Source: Pectobacterium sp. PL152
GTDB taxonomy: Bacteria; Pseudomonadota; Gammaproteobacteria; Enterobacterales; Enterobacteriaceae
Length of the DNA: 64,000 bases
Direction: 5' to 3'
NCBI GenBank assembly: GCA_021907015.1
Contig: CP091064.1
Location: 3,224,001 to 3,288,000, forward strand
Of the stretch, positions 1-8,444 are shown piece after piece. The first letter of the stretch is position 1. The number at the start of each line of letters is the position of its first letter. The notes beneath the pieces were generated by a model, which saw nothing but the letters and a program-made list of their open reading frames with translations, was not told the origin of the DNA and did no database searches. The translations under genes and the position numbers were made by a program.

Positions 1-408
1 GAAACACTGACGCAGTTTGTCAGCGCCTGCGTATTTGAGGAAAAACAGATACGGCGTTGGGTCGGTAAGTCAGGAGAGATTCGTTTGTACATGTCTCAAC
101 AGTCCATTGATGACGTAGATATCATGGAGTTTGAAGATGACTTTCTGACCCAGCATATCGATGCGATAGCCGCGGAAATTTATGTACCAGTGACCTTCCG
201 CGCCGATGTTCATTATCGCAATGGTGCTGTAATGAAGAGTTTTACGGGGGATACGGAGGTCAATGATCCTGAACGGCCGAATGCGTCGGATTATTATGAG
301 GTTATGGTCGATGCAATTGAGTGGATACGAGAGGAATCAGAACATGTGGTATCGCTGCTAAATACCGTCAGTCAACCAGCGACTGTGGTTCACCAGTTGG
401 CGGCTTAA
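1..408 (+). CDS. Unknown protein, C-terminal part (5' end outside window)
   Basis: The reading frame is open from the first base of the window to the stop at 406-408, so the true start is probably upstream; the TTG at 85 and ATG at 91 have no convincing ribosome site. About 135 residues are visible. The tail is acidic in its first half (runs of D and E around DDVDIMEFEDD) and ends in a short hydrophobic stretch. A good hairpin terminator follows ten bases after the stop, which supports a real gene end. I do not recognise the family. Confidence 0.5.
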   Translation, partial: ETLTQFVSACVFEEKQIRRWVGKSGEIRLYMSQQSIDDVDIMEFEDDFLTQHIDAIAAEIYVPVTFRADVHYRNGAVMKSFTGDTEVNDPERPNASDYYEVMVDAIEWIREESEHVVSLLNTVSQPATVVHQLAA

Positions 409-417
409 AAAACAGAA

Positions 418-441
418 AGCACTCCTTCGGGGGTGCTTTTT
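418..441 (+). terminator. Rho-independent terminator
   Basis: An 8-bp stem (AGCACTCC / GGGGTGCT) with a TTCG-like loop is followed by a T run. It lies just after the partial gene. An A run on the left side means it could also stop transcription coming from the right. Confidence 0.75.
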
Positions 442-519
442 GCTATGTAGATGAGGTTCCGCCACTTGCGGTGCAATTCTCAGCACCCACTTTAGTATTT
501 TTAGGGTTCACAACAGCAT

Positions 520-1221
520 CTAAAAATATTTAATTCTCCCCATTGATGTACCCTTTACTGCCTGATGCAGCCGAGCATCTTTACCTGAATGATAGCCGGC
601 GTGATATGCATCATCATCGCCGCGACAGCTTTTCGCTTCTCGGCTTTTAAGTTCGCTAAACCCCTCGGAGATCTGTTTGTAATACAGTGACATTAATTGT
701 TGCTCTTCTGGTTCAACAGCAAACCGGCTAATGGCATTCCGAGCACCGCTCACCCAGCCTGCACAAAATTGATCTGCTCGATTGGTTTTAGTAGTGCGTT
801 TAATACGCTTATTTTGTGAGGCAATAAACTCGCTACGGGCTTTAACTAGCTGGACACTCAATACATCGAACCCATATGCAGCAATCTGTGGTCGTTCTGT
901 CGGACCGTAGAATGCAACAGAACGTCGATGGTTCCGCGTCCAAGTGTAATAACAATGCACACCAAATGCATAACACAGCATATTGGCCAAACTGACCACG
1001 TATTCTGGGAGTTTGTTCGCATCAGACGGACAATGCTCGCTCTGAAATTCCTTAATCGATTTCAGATCGATGTCCAACTCGCTCAGGCCAAATTTATGCA
1101 TTAGATTCTGAGCCTGGCTAATAGCATTAGCAGCCTCATGCTCATTCGTACTGCGCTTTGCTAAATGAAGGAGTTTTTGGATTTTATCCATGTATTTTTC
1201 TTTTTCTTCTTCACCATTCAT
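520..1221 (-). CDS. DUF2786 domain protein
   Basis: The 233-residue product has an N-terminal segment (about residues 11-50) with the pattern of DUF2786: a short helix KIQKLLHLAKRS followed by E-A-A-NAISQAQNLM. The remainder, with VSLANMLCYAFG and basic stretches near residue 140, resembles the second domain usually found with DUF2786 in phage and plasmid proteins. The function is not established; the family is common in prophages and conjugative elements. A second start exists at MDKIQ (residue 11), which is the more typical family start. The gene faces the neighbour at 1-408 and is the most downstream of a run of minus-strand accessory genes. Confidence 0.7.
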   Translation of the reverse strand: MNGEEEKEKYMDKIQKLLHLAKRSTNEHEAANAISQAQNLMHKFGLSELDIDLKSIKEFQSEHCPSDANKLPEYVVSLANMLCYAFGVHCYYTWTRNHRRSVAFYGPTERPQIAAYGFDVLSVQLVKARSEFIASQNKRIKRTTKTNRADQFCAGWVSGARNAISRFAVEPEEQQLMSLYYKQISEGFSELKSREAKSCRGDDDAYHAGYHSGKDARLHQAVKGTSMGRIKYF

Positions 1222-1312
1222 ATTTACCCTCCAACACTATCGACGTTAATTTATTTAATAATAAATTAATTTTAACTAAATTTCTTTCTGCATAGAAAGG
1301 CTATAATAATGA

Positions 1313-2128
1313 CTAATATTCCAATTCAGGACGGTTTAATTTAATTAGCTGGTGATAATAACGTTTCGTCCGATATCGACTGGCTATTAAATGCAGGTAA
1401 GCAGAGCGGATGTCGGGAAAGTTCAGCGCAATTAATTCGTCAGCACATGATTCATCAGTAACATTAATGGTCAGGCAGCATTGTTTGTCTTCAAAATTTA
1501 TCAATAGCTCCTTATATTCTGCTATTCGTCTGACCCCAAAACCGAGCTCATCTTCAAAATAAATCCTCACGCAAACATTACCAATACTGAATCTAACTCT
1601 GCCATCATCATCCTTTTCCATCACTTGTGAAAATGCAGGTATCCCTCTCAATACGAATGGCATTTGATAACGAGATGGAGAGTGCCTTAAAGAAACTCGC
1701 CCCAGATTACATTTGGTATTCTCCCATTTAGGGTGACAAATTAATCCACAGTCACCGATAAAAGCAATCAATGCGGATCGGCAGAAATATTTATACGGTG
1801 GATTATTAATAATCATATCCAAATTAGGCATCGCGTCAGGGTTCTTGTGCCACCATACGATCATTGAGTATATGTATGGTGAAACTGTGTCCTCATCAAC
1901 CATGCCTCCCCACGATTTAATACATGCAATTTCGTACTCTAAACGAACCTTTTGTAATTCAGCCTGTGCTGTATACATAAGCTGTTTTATGGGGACAAGG
2001 CGCTCGTCCTTTTCTTTATTCAATTGAACAGACTGCGCATCAAAATCAGCGACATAAGAATTAAAAGTTACTGTAACTGAATCTAAGCGATGCTTAACTT
2101 CATCAATAGACTCCCTCTTAATCTCCAT
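1313..2128 (-). CDS. Unknown protein with N-terminal coiled coil
   Basis: The 271-residue product begins with a helical, charged segment (about residues 1-65, K/E/Q rich) likely to form a coiled coil, followed by a mixed alpha/beta domain with several aromatic residues (YSMIVWWH, then a Cys pair in CGLICHPKW). No signal peptide or membrane segment is evident. I do not recognise the family. An A+T-rich gap with no gene (2129-2274) precedes it, which could carry its promoter. Its codon use is more A+T rich than the core genes to the right, as expected of island cargo. Confidence 0.55.
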   Translation of the reverse strand: MEIKRESIDEVKHRLDSVTVTFNSYVADFDAQSVQLNKEKDERLVPIKQLMYTAQAELQKVRLEYEIACIKSWGGMVDEDTVSPYIYSMIVWWHKNPDAMPNLDMIINNPPYKYFCRSALIAFIGDCGLICHPKWENTKCNLGRVSLRHSPSRYQMPFVLRGIPAFSQVMEKDDDGRVRFSIGNVCVRIYFEDELGFGVRRIAEYKELLINFEDKQCCLTINVTDESCADELIALNFPDIRSAYLHLIASRYRTKRYYHQLIKLNRPELEY

Positions 2129-2274
2129 ATTTCACCTCATTTTTATTTAATTAAATAATACAACCCGAGTAGAGTAATTAATGAAAAAGTCAATATAGTT
2201 ACAGTTAAAATGTTTGTGATTGATGTTATTATCAAGAACATTATTACAATCGGCAGCACAAGAAAGAAATGATA

Positions 2275-3435
2275 TTAGCTGTCTGTTTTGTCTTTGTTAT
2301 ATGAGTCTACTTCTGTACCTCCATTCGGTACTTTTGGCAGTTCATCTGGCACTATGTGCAGGGGAACAGCATTTATCCACTGAGCAGATGCAACCCGCAG
2401 AATTTCCCGGGCAAATAAACGTAGTTTTTCCCGTTTATCACCAATGACGTACAGAATATTTCCGCGTGAATCGAGAACGGAATCAATCTGCTCATCCGTC
2501 AGGTTTATCACACAGGGATCGCTTGCGACTGGTGAAATAGGGCGAACTATATGCTTCAACGCCTTACGGAACTGATCAACGTATTGTTCGGTAGTTGAAC
2601 CCCAGCGGTTAACTAGGCATTTTTCGCACGGTTCATCATTCTGATCATCATCATCGGTGTGATAATCCTCATCGGGAACCATAAAAAATTCTTGTTCTAT
2701 CGCCGCAAGTTGATCCGCAAACCGGTTGGCGTTTTTGACGTTTTCCACAATGCAAAATAATGGAACCTCGCTTCCGATGTGGAGTATGTCGCGTATCTGT
2801 GAGAGTGTGTATTCCTGCTGGCTTACAGCTTGCGGAACGGGGCGAGCGTAGAGTTCTCGCACTTCAAAGTTCTTGTTCCCGTTAGTTATTATTTCGTCAT
2901 ATTCCCGCTTATTTTTACACTGCATCCAGCCTTCTTTATGCCAGTTGAATTGCCACGACACCGGCTCTTGAGACCCCAGCTCTGCCAGTTGTGTTTTGAG
3001 CGCATTAACTTCACCAGACAGCCCATGCGCAACCTCTTCGTAATTTTTGGCCTTTTGGCCGGACACAGCCAATTGTGCTTCTAACTTGGCAATACGCTCG
3101 TTACGATCATCAGGAATGGGGTCGCGATAGAGTGCAACAACTGAATATCGTGGGTCGCCCTCGTCCAAGTCACCATTGAGATTTGTAACCTGTGCATCCA
3201 TCAACCCCACATTACCGACACAACACTCATCAAAGTACGCATTGCCATCAGGGGCTCCGATCCCGTGCATAAACGGTTTCTGCGCATACAGATCTGCCAG
3301 TTTTGTTTCAGCCCTGAGAAGCCGTTGCACCAATTCCTCCGCTTCTTTTGCAGGGATCATCACATTTGTATTTGTGCCATAAGTTTCACACCATGACGCA
3401 ATTTTATTTAGCCGCTCATTCGTTAAAATGTTCAT
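2275..3435 (-). CDS. Phage-type hypothetical protein
   Basis: The 386-residue product has two short modules, YSVVALYRDPIP near residue 100 and EPVSWQFNW...ELYARPVP near 155-200. These look like the repeated module found in many lambdoid prophage proteins of unknown role (often an E-P-V-S/A-W start and an L-Y-A-x-P end). Helical stretches lie between the modules, and an acidic D/E cluster (YHTDDDDQND) sits near residue 260. Four bases separate it from the gene at 3440-3904, so the two are probably co-transcribed. Function unknown. Confidence 0.6.
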   Translation of the reverse strand: MNILTNERLNKIASWCETYGTNTNVMIPAKEAEELVQRLLRAETKLADLYAQKPFMHGIGAPDGNAYFDECCVGNVGLMDAQVTNLNGDLDEGDPRYSVVALYRDPIPDDRNERIAKLEAQLAVSGQKAKNYEEVAHGLSGEVNALKTQLAELGSQEPVSWQFNWHKEGWMQCKNKREYDEIITNGNKNFEVRELYARPVPQAVSQQEYTLSQIRDILHIGSEVPLFCIVENVKNANRFADQLAAIEQEFFMVPDEDYHTDDDDQNDEPCEKCLVNRWGSTTEQYVDQFRKALKHIVRPISPVASDPCVINLTDEQIDSVLDSRGNILYVIGDKREKLRLFAREILRVASAQWINAVPLHIVPDELPKVPNGGTEVDSYNKDKTDS

Positions 3436-3439
3436 AATG

Positions 3440-3904
3440 TTATTTAGTCCTGTATTTCTTCAACGCTTCTTTATAACTGGCCTTTGCTGCTTTCTTTGTT
3501 TTGCACCACTCGCCGTAGATGCTTGACTCCTGATAATTCCCGTACCGATACATACGCCATTCTCCGCGACTACTATCGTAGTCAACGCGTGGAGTGTTGA
3601 TACCCAACCATTCGGCAAAATCTCGATGCCCATAATCGGCATCAAGATACTCTTGCCAATTTCTCTTCGCTTTGGCTTGCCTAGCGTTAATTTTAGGTGG
3701 GCTGTAATCAACAATATCACCGTAAATAATGCCATCTGTCGGGTGATAACGATCAGGTGGGGAATTAGGGTCATCATCAAGCACCACGCCAATGTATTGG
3801 CCAAAATCACGCACTATTGTTCCAGGATGGCCATATGCAATAACGCGCCGCCCAACACAGGCATTAACGCCGTAGTGCTGATTGACGTAATCAAATGCGC
3901 TCAT
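3440..3904 (-). CDS. Phage-type hypothetical protein
   Basis: A 154-residue soluble protein with a beta-rich N-terminus (RVIAYGHPGTIV...IGVVLDD) and a basic, lysine-rich C-terminus. The N-terminal 60 residues read like a small SH3-like barrel: a glycine turn followed by DDDPNSPPDRYHP. It starts six bases after the stop of the 3910-4468 gene and ends four bases before the 2275-3435 gene, forming a tight accessory operon. A longer frame overlaps part of it (3460-3810) but has a poor composition. Function unknown. Confidence 0.6.
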   Translation of the reverse strand: MSAFDYVNQHYGVNACVGRRVIAYGHPGTIVRDFGQYIGVVLDDDPNSPPDRYHPTDGIIYGDIVDYSPPKINARQAKAKRNWQEYLDADYGHRDFAEWLGINTPRVDYDSSRGEWRMYRYGNYQESSIYGEWCKTKKAAKASYKEALKKYRTK

Positions 3905-3909
3905 TGGTT

Positions 3910-4468
3910 TTAGCTCTCCACGTTCAGGATTGTCGCCAATATTTCATCACTAAATTCCCGCTTAAAATCTCCTGGTGTGGCGTTTGGCAACTCATCAACT
4001 GCACTCAATATCATTGTTGCGACGTCAGCCACTTCTTTTAATGGCTTATTGATAAACCCAGCGTCAAATGCAGCGAGAAGTCTGTTTGATGAAAAATAAA
4101 TTCCCTTCGCCATTAGTTCCCGAATGGCTTTCTCTGTGGAAACATTTTCGCCAAGCACTTTTTCAATTTCTGTCTCATATTTATTAAAGTAGACACCACC
4201 AGGGCGACCAGAAAGGATTTTTGAAGCAGTGATACTTGCTGGACATTTTCAGCAATAATTTCGCTATGTGACAAGCTAGTATCTTTCAGCTCTGCAACTA
4301 ACGCATCCCGCTGCTTTTCCAGTTCTACCTGTCGTTTTCTGCTTGTTCCAGTGCGGCGAAAACACGTAAAACATCCTCGCTGGCAACAACGGAATTACGT
4401 TCTGCCAGATTACGAATCATATTTATAGTGCTGCTTGCTTTTTTTAACACCGTCATATTACTCACCAT
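3910..4468 (-). pseudogene. Ea22-like phage protein, two frameshifts
   Basis: Reading from ATG at 4468 gives MVSNMTVLKKASSTINMIRN and continues as a helical segment to about 4335, where the frame meets a stop. Adding one A to the AAAA run at 4335-4338 restores an open frame (RQVELEKQRDALVAELKD). A second one-base loss near 4246-4249 must be repaired to join the C-terminal part, which is open to the stop at 3910. The N-terminal pattern (S-x-x-x-x-L-AERNSVVAS-DV) resembles Ea22-like prophage proteins. Taken at face value only an 82-residue piece from GTG 4158 is intact. Both breaks are in A runs, like those in the core genes of this window. Confidence 0.55.
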
Positions 4469-4534
4469 TTTTAGTCATATGTTTCTGGCATGCAGGACAA
4501 ACCCAGCCAATACCCCGAATTTTAGCTTGGTCAT
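4458..4534 (-). pseudogene. Tiny CPxC peptide gene, one frameshift
   Basis: From ATG at 4534, adding one A to the run at 4520-4523 gives a 25-residue peptide with a single C-P-A-C knuckle (GWVCPACQKH) ending at the TAA at 4458-4460. That stop lies inside the start region of the next gene, a translational-coupling arrangement. One CxxC pair is half a zinc ribbon. It is very short and may be a remnant. Confidence 0.3.
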
Positions 4535-4597
4535 TTCATTAAGCCTCAAGAGGGACGCCATTAATCCGTCACACTGATATAAATATACTATCAGGAC

Positions 4598-5212
4598 TCA
4601 CAGATTGAGAAAAACGCCTAGCTTCCGATGACGGATTGACTCCGCCCCAGAATAACAAGCATTCATCCCGATTAAATTTAGCCCTGTTTTTATTCGCAAA
4701 GAATGAAGAACAAAAAAGTCCACGCCAAGGCTATCTTTCCAGCGGTCAGCGTCATAAAGTTCGGCTAGTTCATAATCAATGAATATTGCATTATTTTTTT
4801 CACTGGCATAGATACCCAATGAGAACCCTGTCTTATATTCATTATGAGATCTTTCGGATTCACCCCTTTCACTATTGACCTGGCGAAAGGAAGCTGACTT
4901 GACATAATCATGAGATTGCCATACACCGACAAGCGAAGGTTCACTGGCACCATTATTTACTGAAAGTTCAAAGGATGTAAGTGATGTAGAAAAACCATCA
5001 CATATTTTCGCAGCATGCTCTTTGTCAATTATCTTGTAATAAGAAATTTTCCCATTATATTCTTTGTAAGATGCACGTTTATTCAACTCGCACCCCATGA
5101 CTTTCAGGATTATTACTTGAGGCATGCTATCAACATTCACTGTGGATGCAGTCGCGAATGGATTGCAACTGATTGCCGATAAAACCAATAATGACTTAAT
5201 CAAGGTATTCAT
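4598..5212 (-). CDS. Exported protein of unknown function
   Basis: The 204-residue product begins with a clear signal peptide: basic N-terminus, hydrophobic core SLLVLSAIS, and a likely cleavage near ATAS around residue 23. The mature part has a conserved-looking Cys (VMGCELNKR) and further Cys residues in AKICDG and MNACYSG, so a periplasmic disulfide is plausible. It lies downstream of the TraF_2-family gene on the same strand with a 126-base gap. I do not recognise the family. The low G+C content fits island DNA. Confidence 0.55.
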   Translation of the reverse strand: MNTLIKSLLVLSAISCNPFATASTVNVDSMPQVIILKVMGCELNKRASYKEYNGKISYYKIIDKEHAAKICDGFSTSLTSFELSVNNGASEPSLVGVWQSHDYVKSASFRQVNSERGESERSHNEYKTGFSLGIYASEKNNAIFIDYELAELYDADRWKDSLGVDFFVLHSLRIKTGLNLIGMNACYSGAESIRHRKLGVFLNL

Positions 5213-5338
5213 ATAAAACCCTTAAATCACCTGCGTATTCATGATTATTCAGAAGCTGACAGCTCAATTTCTATTGTTTGATGCCTGTCAGCCCCGTACC
5301 ACGGTTCAGGAGCTATTTGTTGATAGCCCCAGCCGTCA

Positions 5339-6541
5339 TCAAAATGTGAACGTCAGTTGAGCAACGGCACCATACGTCCTGTCTGTTCCTGCCATGCCGG
5401 TGATATCCAGATGCACGACATCAAACGGGGATAAACCAATGCCGGCAGTAAAATAGGAGTTATCGCTGTCATGAATATCAGTACGATACCCTGCTCGCAG
5501 TTGCGCCCATTTCCAGGCATTCAGTTCGCCACCTACACTGACAAACTGGCTGTCTTTATCAGAGTTAAAACGACTGGCAGGAGTCAGATCGACATCGAGA
5601 GCAGTAGTAAAGAAACCATTACTGTATGCCGTTCCCAGTGTTGCCTGAGGCTTGATTTTGAACGTGTCTTTGACGCCGTTGACTTCTTTCGTCTCGATGC
5701 TGCGTGCAACCAGGTTCTGGCCGACAAGACCAATAATCCAGTTATCGTTCAGATTGGTTGAAAAACCGACATCGACGTTGGCGCCCGTTTCATCGTTACG
5801 GTAGTCGCTGCTACGAAAATCCGAGCTGTCATAATTGTTGATCGCAACGTTGTAATTGAATGTATAGACGCGCTGCACTTTTGGCGTAATACCGGCAGAG
5901 AACTCGAATCCTCCGATGTTGAATTCGCGTGCCATCGCAACGCCCACATCTGCGACGACAGCGGCACGGCCATTGGCGGATGACGTTAACGAACTCAGAT
6001 CTGAGCCGTTTGCAGTACCGTTTGACACCCCATCAAGCCACTGGAGATCGCTATCTGTAACGTTGGTTTTGACTGTTGCCGTTCCCCAGCCTTTGGCAAC
6101 AACGGCGAATGGGAGGACGCTGTTAGGAACTGCCGCGACCGTTGATGCGCCAGCATGTGCTTTAGCATGGCTTCCCGAAAGGTCTTGCAGTGAAGCCCGC
6201 AGTTTTGCCGCTGATAAACGGGCATCACCGCCGGCGCCAACGGTACGCTCAAACGATTTCCAGTCGTTGTCGATACTGTCGACCCCGTCCTGCAGATTAT
6301 CCGGGTCTGAAACCAGAGCGCCTACTGCTGGCAAAATCAGGCTGAAATCATCGGATTTATCAAATTTCGTCAGCAGCGCGGGGTTTACCAGAGCAGCTGC
6401 GCTGTAGTGCGCGGAAGCGACACCGGTTCCGCCCATAGCATCACCGCGAGCTTCAGTCCATGTTCCAGCAGCGTTAGCTGAAGCAGCAACTGCACTGAGC
6501 CCCGCAATAATAAAACTGCGTGTGATTAATGAAGGTTTCAT
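5339..6541 (-). CDS. TraF_2-family outer-membrane protein
   Basis: The 400-residue product has a signal peptide (about residues 1-24, ending ASANAAG) and then the motif GDAMGGTGVASAHYSAAALVNPALL, typical of the PF13729 TraF-type conjugative-plasmid protein and of FadL-like barrels. Alternating beta strands run through the second half, and it ends in a terminal phenylalanine (TFTF), the signal for outer-membrane barrel insertion. The family is tied to F-type transfer operons by name, but many members are chromosomal and their role is not settled. No type IV secretion genes accompany it here. Two similar operator-like repeats lie 57-123 bases upstream of its start. Confidence 0.75.
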   Translation of the reverse strand: MKPSLITRSFIIAGLSAVAASANAAGTWTEARGDAMGGTGVASAHYSAAALVNPALLTKFDKSDDFSLILPAVGALVSDPDNLQDGVDSIDNDWKSFERTVGAGGDARLSAAKLRASLQDLSGSHAKAHAGASTVAAVPNSVLPFAVVAKGWGTATVKTNVTDSDLQWLDGVSNGTANGSDLSSLTSSANGRAAVVADVGVAMAREFNIGGFEFSAGITPKVQRVYTFNYNVAINNYDSSDFRSSDYRNDETGANVDVGFSTNLNDNWIIGLVGQNLVARSIETKEVNGVKDTFKIKPQATLGTAYSNGFFTTALDVDLTPASRFNSDKDSQFVSVGGELNAWKWAQLRAGYRTDIHDSDNSYFTAGIGLSPFDVVHLDITGMAGTDRTYGAVAQLTFTF

Positions 6542-6597
6542 TCTTTATTCCTATATTGAGGTTAAATAAATATTTATGATTATGTTTTCTTGGTATT

Positions 6598-6664
6598 CCC
6601 TGGTACTGGTGCAACATTCACTTCTGATTTTTTGACGAAAGAATCCCCTGGTGCTGGTGCACCA
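6598..6664. promoter_or_regulatory. Twin operator-like direct repeats
   Basis: Two 19-base copies, at 6598-6616 and 6646-6664, differ at only three positions and start exactly 48 bases apart. The second copy ends in the perfect palindrome TGGTGCACCA (6655-6664); the first ends in the near-palindrome TGGTGCAACA. They fill the gap between the regulator gene at 6786-7400 and the TraF_2-family gene. Regulation of that gene by one of the small DNA-binding proteins upstream is an inference. Apart from this, I see no gene in 6542-6785. Confidence 0.5.
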
Positions 6665-6785
6665 TAAAATACAAAGATAATTAATTAATATTGTTTTATG
6701 TTATTTAATAGTAACCAGTTGATTATCTTTTCTTATTCAGCGAGAAAATCTGATACATCCCAGAGACGACTTTCCTCTATAGTCT

Positions 6786-7400
6786 TTAGCAGCATAATAG
6801 GAAGTAATTCCCCATAGAGAGAAAGAACGCATGTTGCTTAGGAAGTAGAACTGCTTTCCATGTCAGTGTTTTATATTCACTGGCGTACTCGCAGTAATTA
6901 ATCAATTTGGCGATATTTTTCTTGCTTATGTCATCTGCGTCATAGGAATATGAAGCAAATACAGAGTCAAATTTAACGCCATTAATGTTTCGCCGTTCTT
7001 TTATTATAATTCCGTACTGACGTGAATACGCCCCTTCTTCTGAATTCCAGAATATAACCTCATTAGCGCGATGTTCATCTCTGTATTCCTCACTGTTTTC
7101 CGCTTCCAGGCATAACCCGTTCGTCAGTGGAACTGCGGGTGTGCAACCTGTGACGAAATGGCGACATATCGCTTCCGGCTCCACTTGCTCATACCAACGA
7201 TAACTGGCGCTGGGAACGATGAACCGTGATTCACCCGTTAACCATTCTGGCGATACCCGGAACCATTGCGCTACTGTGGCTAGCAAATCGCTGGTTAGAT
7301 AGTCCATTGTTCTTTCACGGTTTTCCAGAATGCTAAGCTTCACATTCCAGGGGGCTAGCAAGGCAGCAATATCGGTTACCCCTAACCCATGGGCATCCAT
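6786..7400 (-). CDS. XRE-like regulator with unknown C-terminal domain
   Basis: A 204-residue protein. Its first 60 residues look like a Cro/CI-type helix-turn-helix: GLGVTDIAALLAPWNV, then LLATVAQWFRVSPEWLTGES, the last helix and turn typical of XRE proteins. The rest (about residues 65-204) is not recognised. Its ATG overlaps the TGA of the upstream gene (ATGA at 7398-7401), so the two are translationally coupled. The operator-like repeats at 6598-6664 lie just downstream of its 3' end, so it may act on the TraF_2-family gene rather than on itself. Confidence 0.6.
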   Translation of the reverse strand: MDAHGLGVTDIAALLAPWNVKLSILENRERTMDYLTSDLLATVAQWFRVSPEWLTGESRFIVPSASYRWYEQVEPEAICRHFVTGCTPAVPLTNGLCLEAENSEEYRDEHRANEVIFWNSEEGAYSRQYGIIIKERRNINGVKFDSVFASYSYDADDISKKNIAKLINYCEYASEYKTLTWKAVLLPKQHAFFLSMGNYFLLCC

Positions 7401-7684
7401 CAGTAATTGAAATCGTTCATAGACGCTTGCGGCACGGTTTTCCAGAGGAAAAAAGCGGAGCGAAACAACCCATCGAGCATGATATTGGTCACCTCAGATG
7501 CGGTAATCCCCATACGCTCAGAAAGTACGTCCAGTACCGCCTTAACTTTAGGCCGGTAACGGATGGATGTTGGCTGAAGAGGGAGCCCTTTACTGCTTTC
7601 AGCTTCTTCACGTAACATGTCCGCATCCACGTTGATTAACATACCTGCCATAATTGACGTGAATGTACTATTTGCGATTTTCAT
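7400..7684 (-). CDS. Small protein with ribbon-helix-helix-like segment
   Basis: A 94-residue protein. Residues about 38-72 (PTSIRYRPKVKAVLDVLSER, then G-x-T-A-S-E-V) have the pattern of a ribbon-helix-helix DNA-binding fold: a short strand, helix, Gly turn and second helix. Its stop overlaps the start of the XRE-like gene by one base. A good start ATG lies at 7684. The pairing of a small RHH protein with a second coupled gene recalls toxin-antitoxin or element-control modules, but the partner does not look like a known toxin. Confidence 0.55.
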   Translation of the reverse strand: MKIANSTFTSIMAGMLINVDADMLREEAESSKGLPLQPTSIRYRPKVKAVLDVLSERMGITASEVTNIMLDGLFRSAFFLWKTVPQASMNDFNY

Positions 7685-7732
7685 TTTACCCTTCCTGTCT
7701 GTTCAGGCTGTGCTCTGGCCTATGAATCCAGA

Positions 7733-8210
7733 CTAGTCTTTCACCTGACGTATGTATAACGAGTAATTTCGATCATTCAGATCGACTACGTTTATGTATT
7801 GATTTTGAATACACTGGAATCCTACGTGAAGCGTTAATTGTTTTCTGTCTGCTGAAAATTCTTTTCCTTCTGATAACCACAATGGCTCCTGTGGGGCAGG
7901 ATAAAACCAGCGCCATTCTTTCAGAAAAACCTCGATTTGCAGCCCGATAGCTTCAGTCGCCCCGACAGTTCTCCGCATGACATGGAAGTGATAATCCGAT
8001 CTTGGGAAACGTTGACGCAGTCGGGAAATCCTCCATGATGAATTCAATAAATGGGAGGACATCACTACGGTTGCGTTCTCTTTTTCCAGCATTGTTGATG
8101 TGAGAGTCACCAATCCCGACCAGTAGAAACAGAGGCGATCCATTGTTAATCCGCCCGTCTTTGACCAGGGATTCAAATGGATGTGATAGCGATTTCGCCT
8201 TTGATTGCAT
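7733..8210 (-). pseudogene. Unknown island gene with one frameshift
   Basis: Two overlapping frames share this stretch. From ATG 8210 an 85-residue frame starts with natural composition (SPLFLLVGIGDSHINNAG, IEFIMEDFPTAST). From about 8005 onward the better frame is the one ending at 7733 (FPRSDYHFHVMRR to YIRQVKD). Joining them at the TTTCCC run gives one protein of about 158 residues. If that is right, the sequence has one extra base here, the opposite sign from the other frameshifts in this window. The alternative is an intact 147-residue gene from 8176, whose first third looks unlike protein. Function unknown. Confidence 0.4.
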
Positions 8211-8225
8211 TGAAAAGCCTGTGTT

Positions 8226-8444
8226 TTAAAACGACCGATGGCGGCTGAGACAGGGTGAAGCAGTAAGGGTGAAAAAGAACAAAGAAAACGATAAAGCGCC
8301 TATGACCAGTGAAAGTTGTTTCTCGGTTTGCTCCGTCATGACAATGGCCACCAATACGCATGCTATACCCCAGAATCCGAGTACACCTGAAATGATAAAT
8401 TTGCTTTTCATGAGCTCCCTTATGAAAGTCCCGTATTCAGACAT
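8226..8444 (-). CDS. Small membrane protein
   Basis: A 72-residue product with two hydrophobic segments (about FIISGVLGFWGIACVLVAIV and LSLVIGALSFSLFFFTL) joined by a charged turn with TEQTEKQ, predicting a two-helix inner-membrane hairpin. The start at 8444 has the best N-terminus. It runs towards the gene at 7733-8210, which starts 15 bases after its stop. No family recognised. Confidence 0.4.
   Translation of the reverse strand: MSEYGTFIRELMKSKFIISGVLGFWGIACVLVAIVMTEQTEKQLSLVIGALSFSLFFFTLTASPCLSRHRSF

Noticed and set aside
3460..3810. 116-residue overlapping minus-strand frame
   Set aside because: It overlaps the better-placed gene at 3440-3904, and its composition (long Ile/Thr runs) is that of a shadow.
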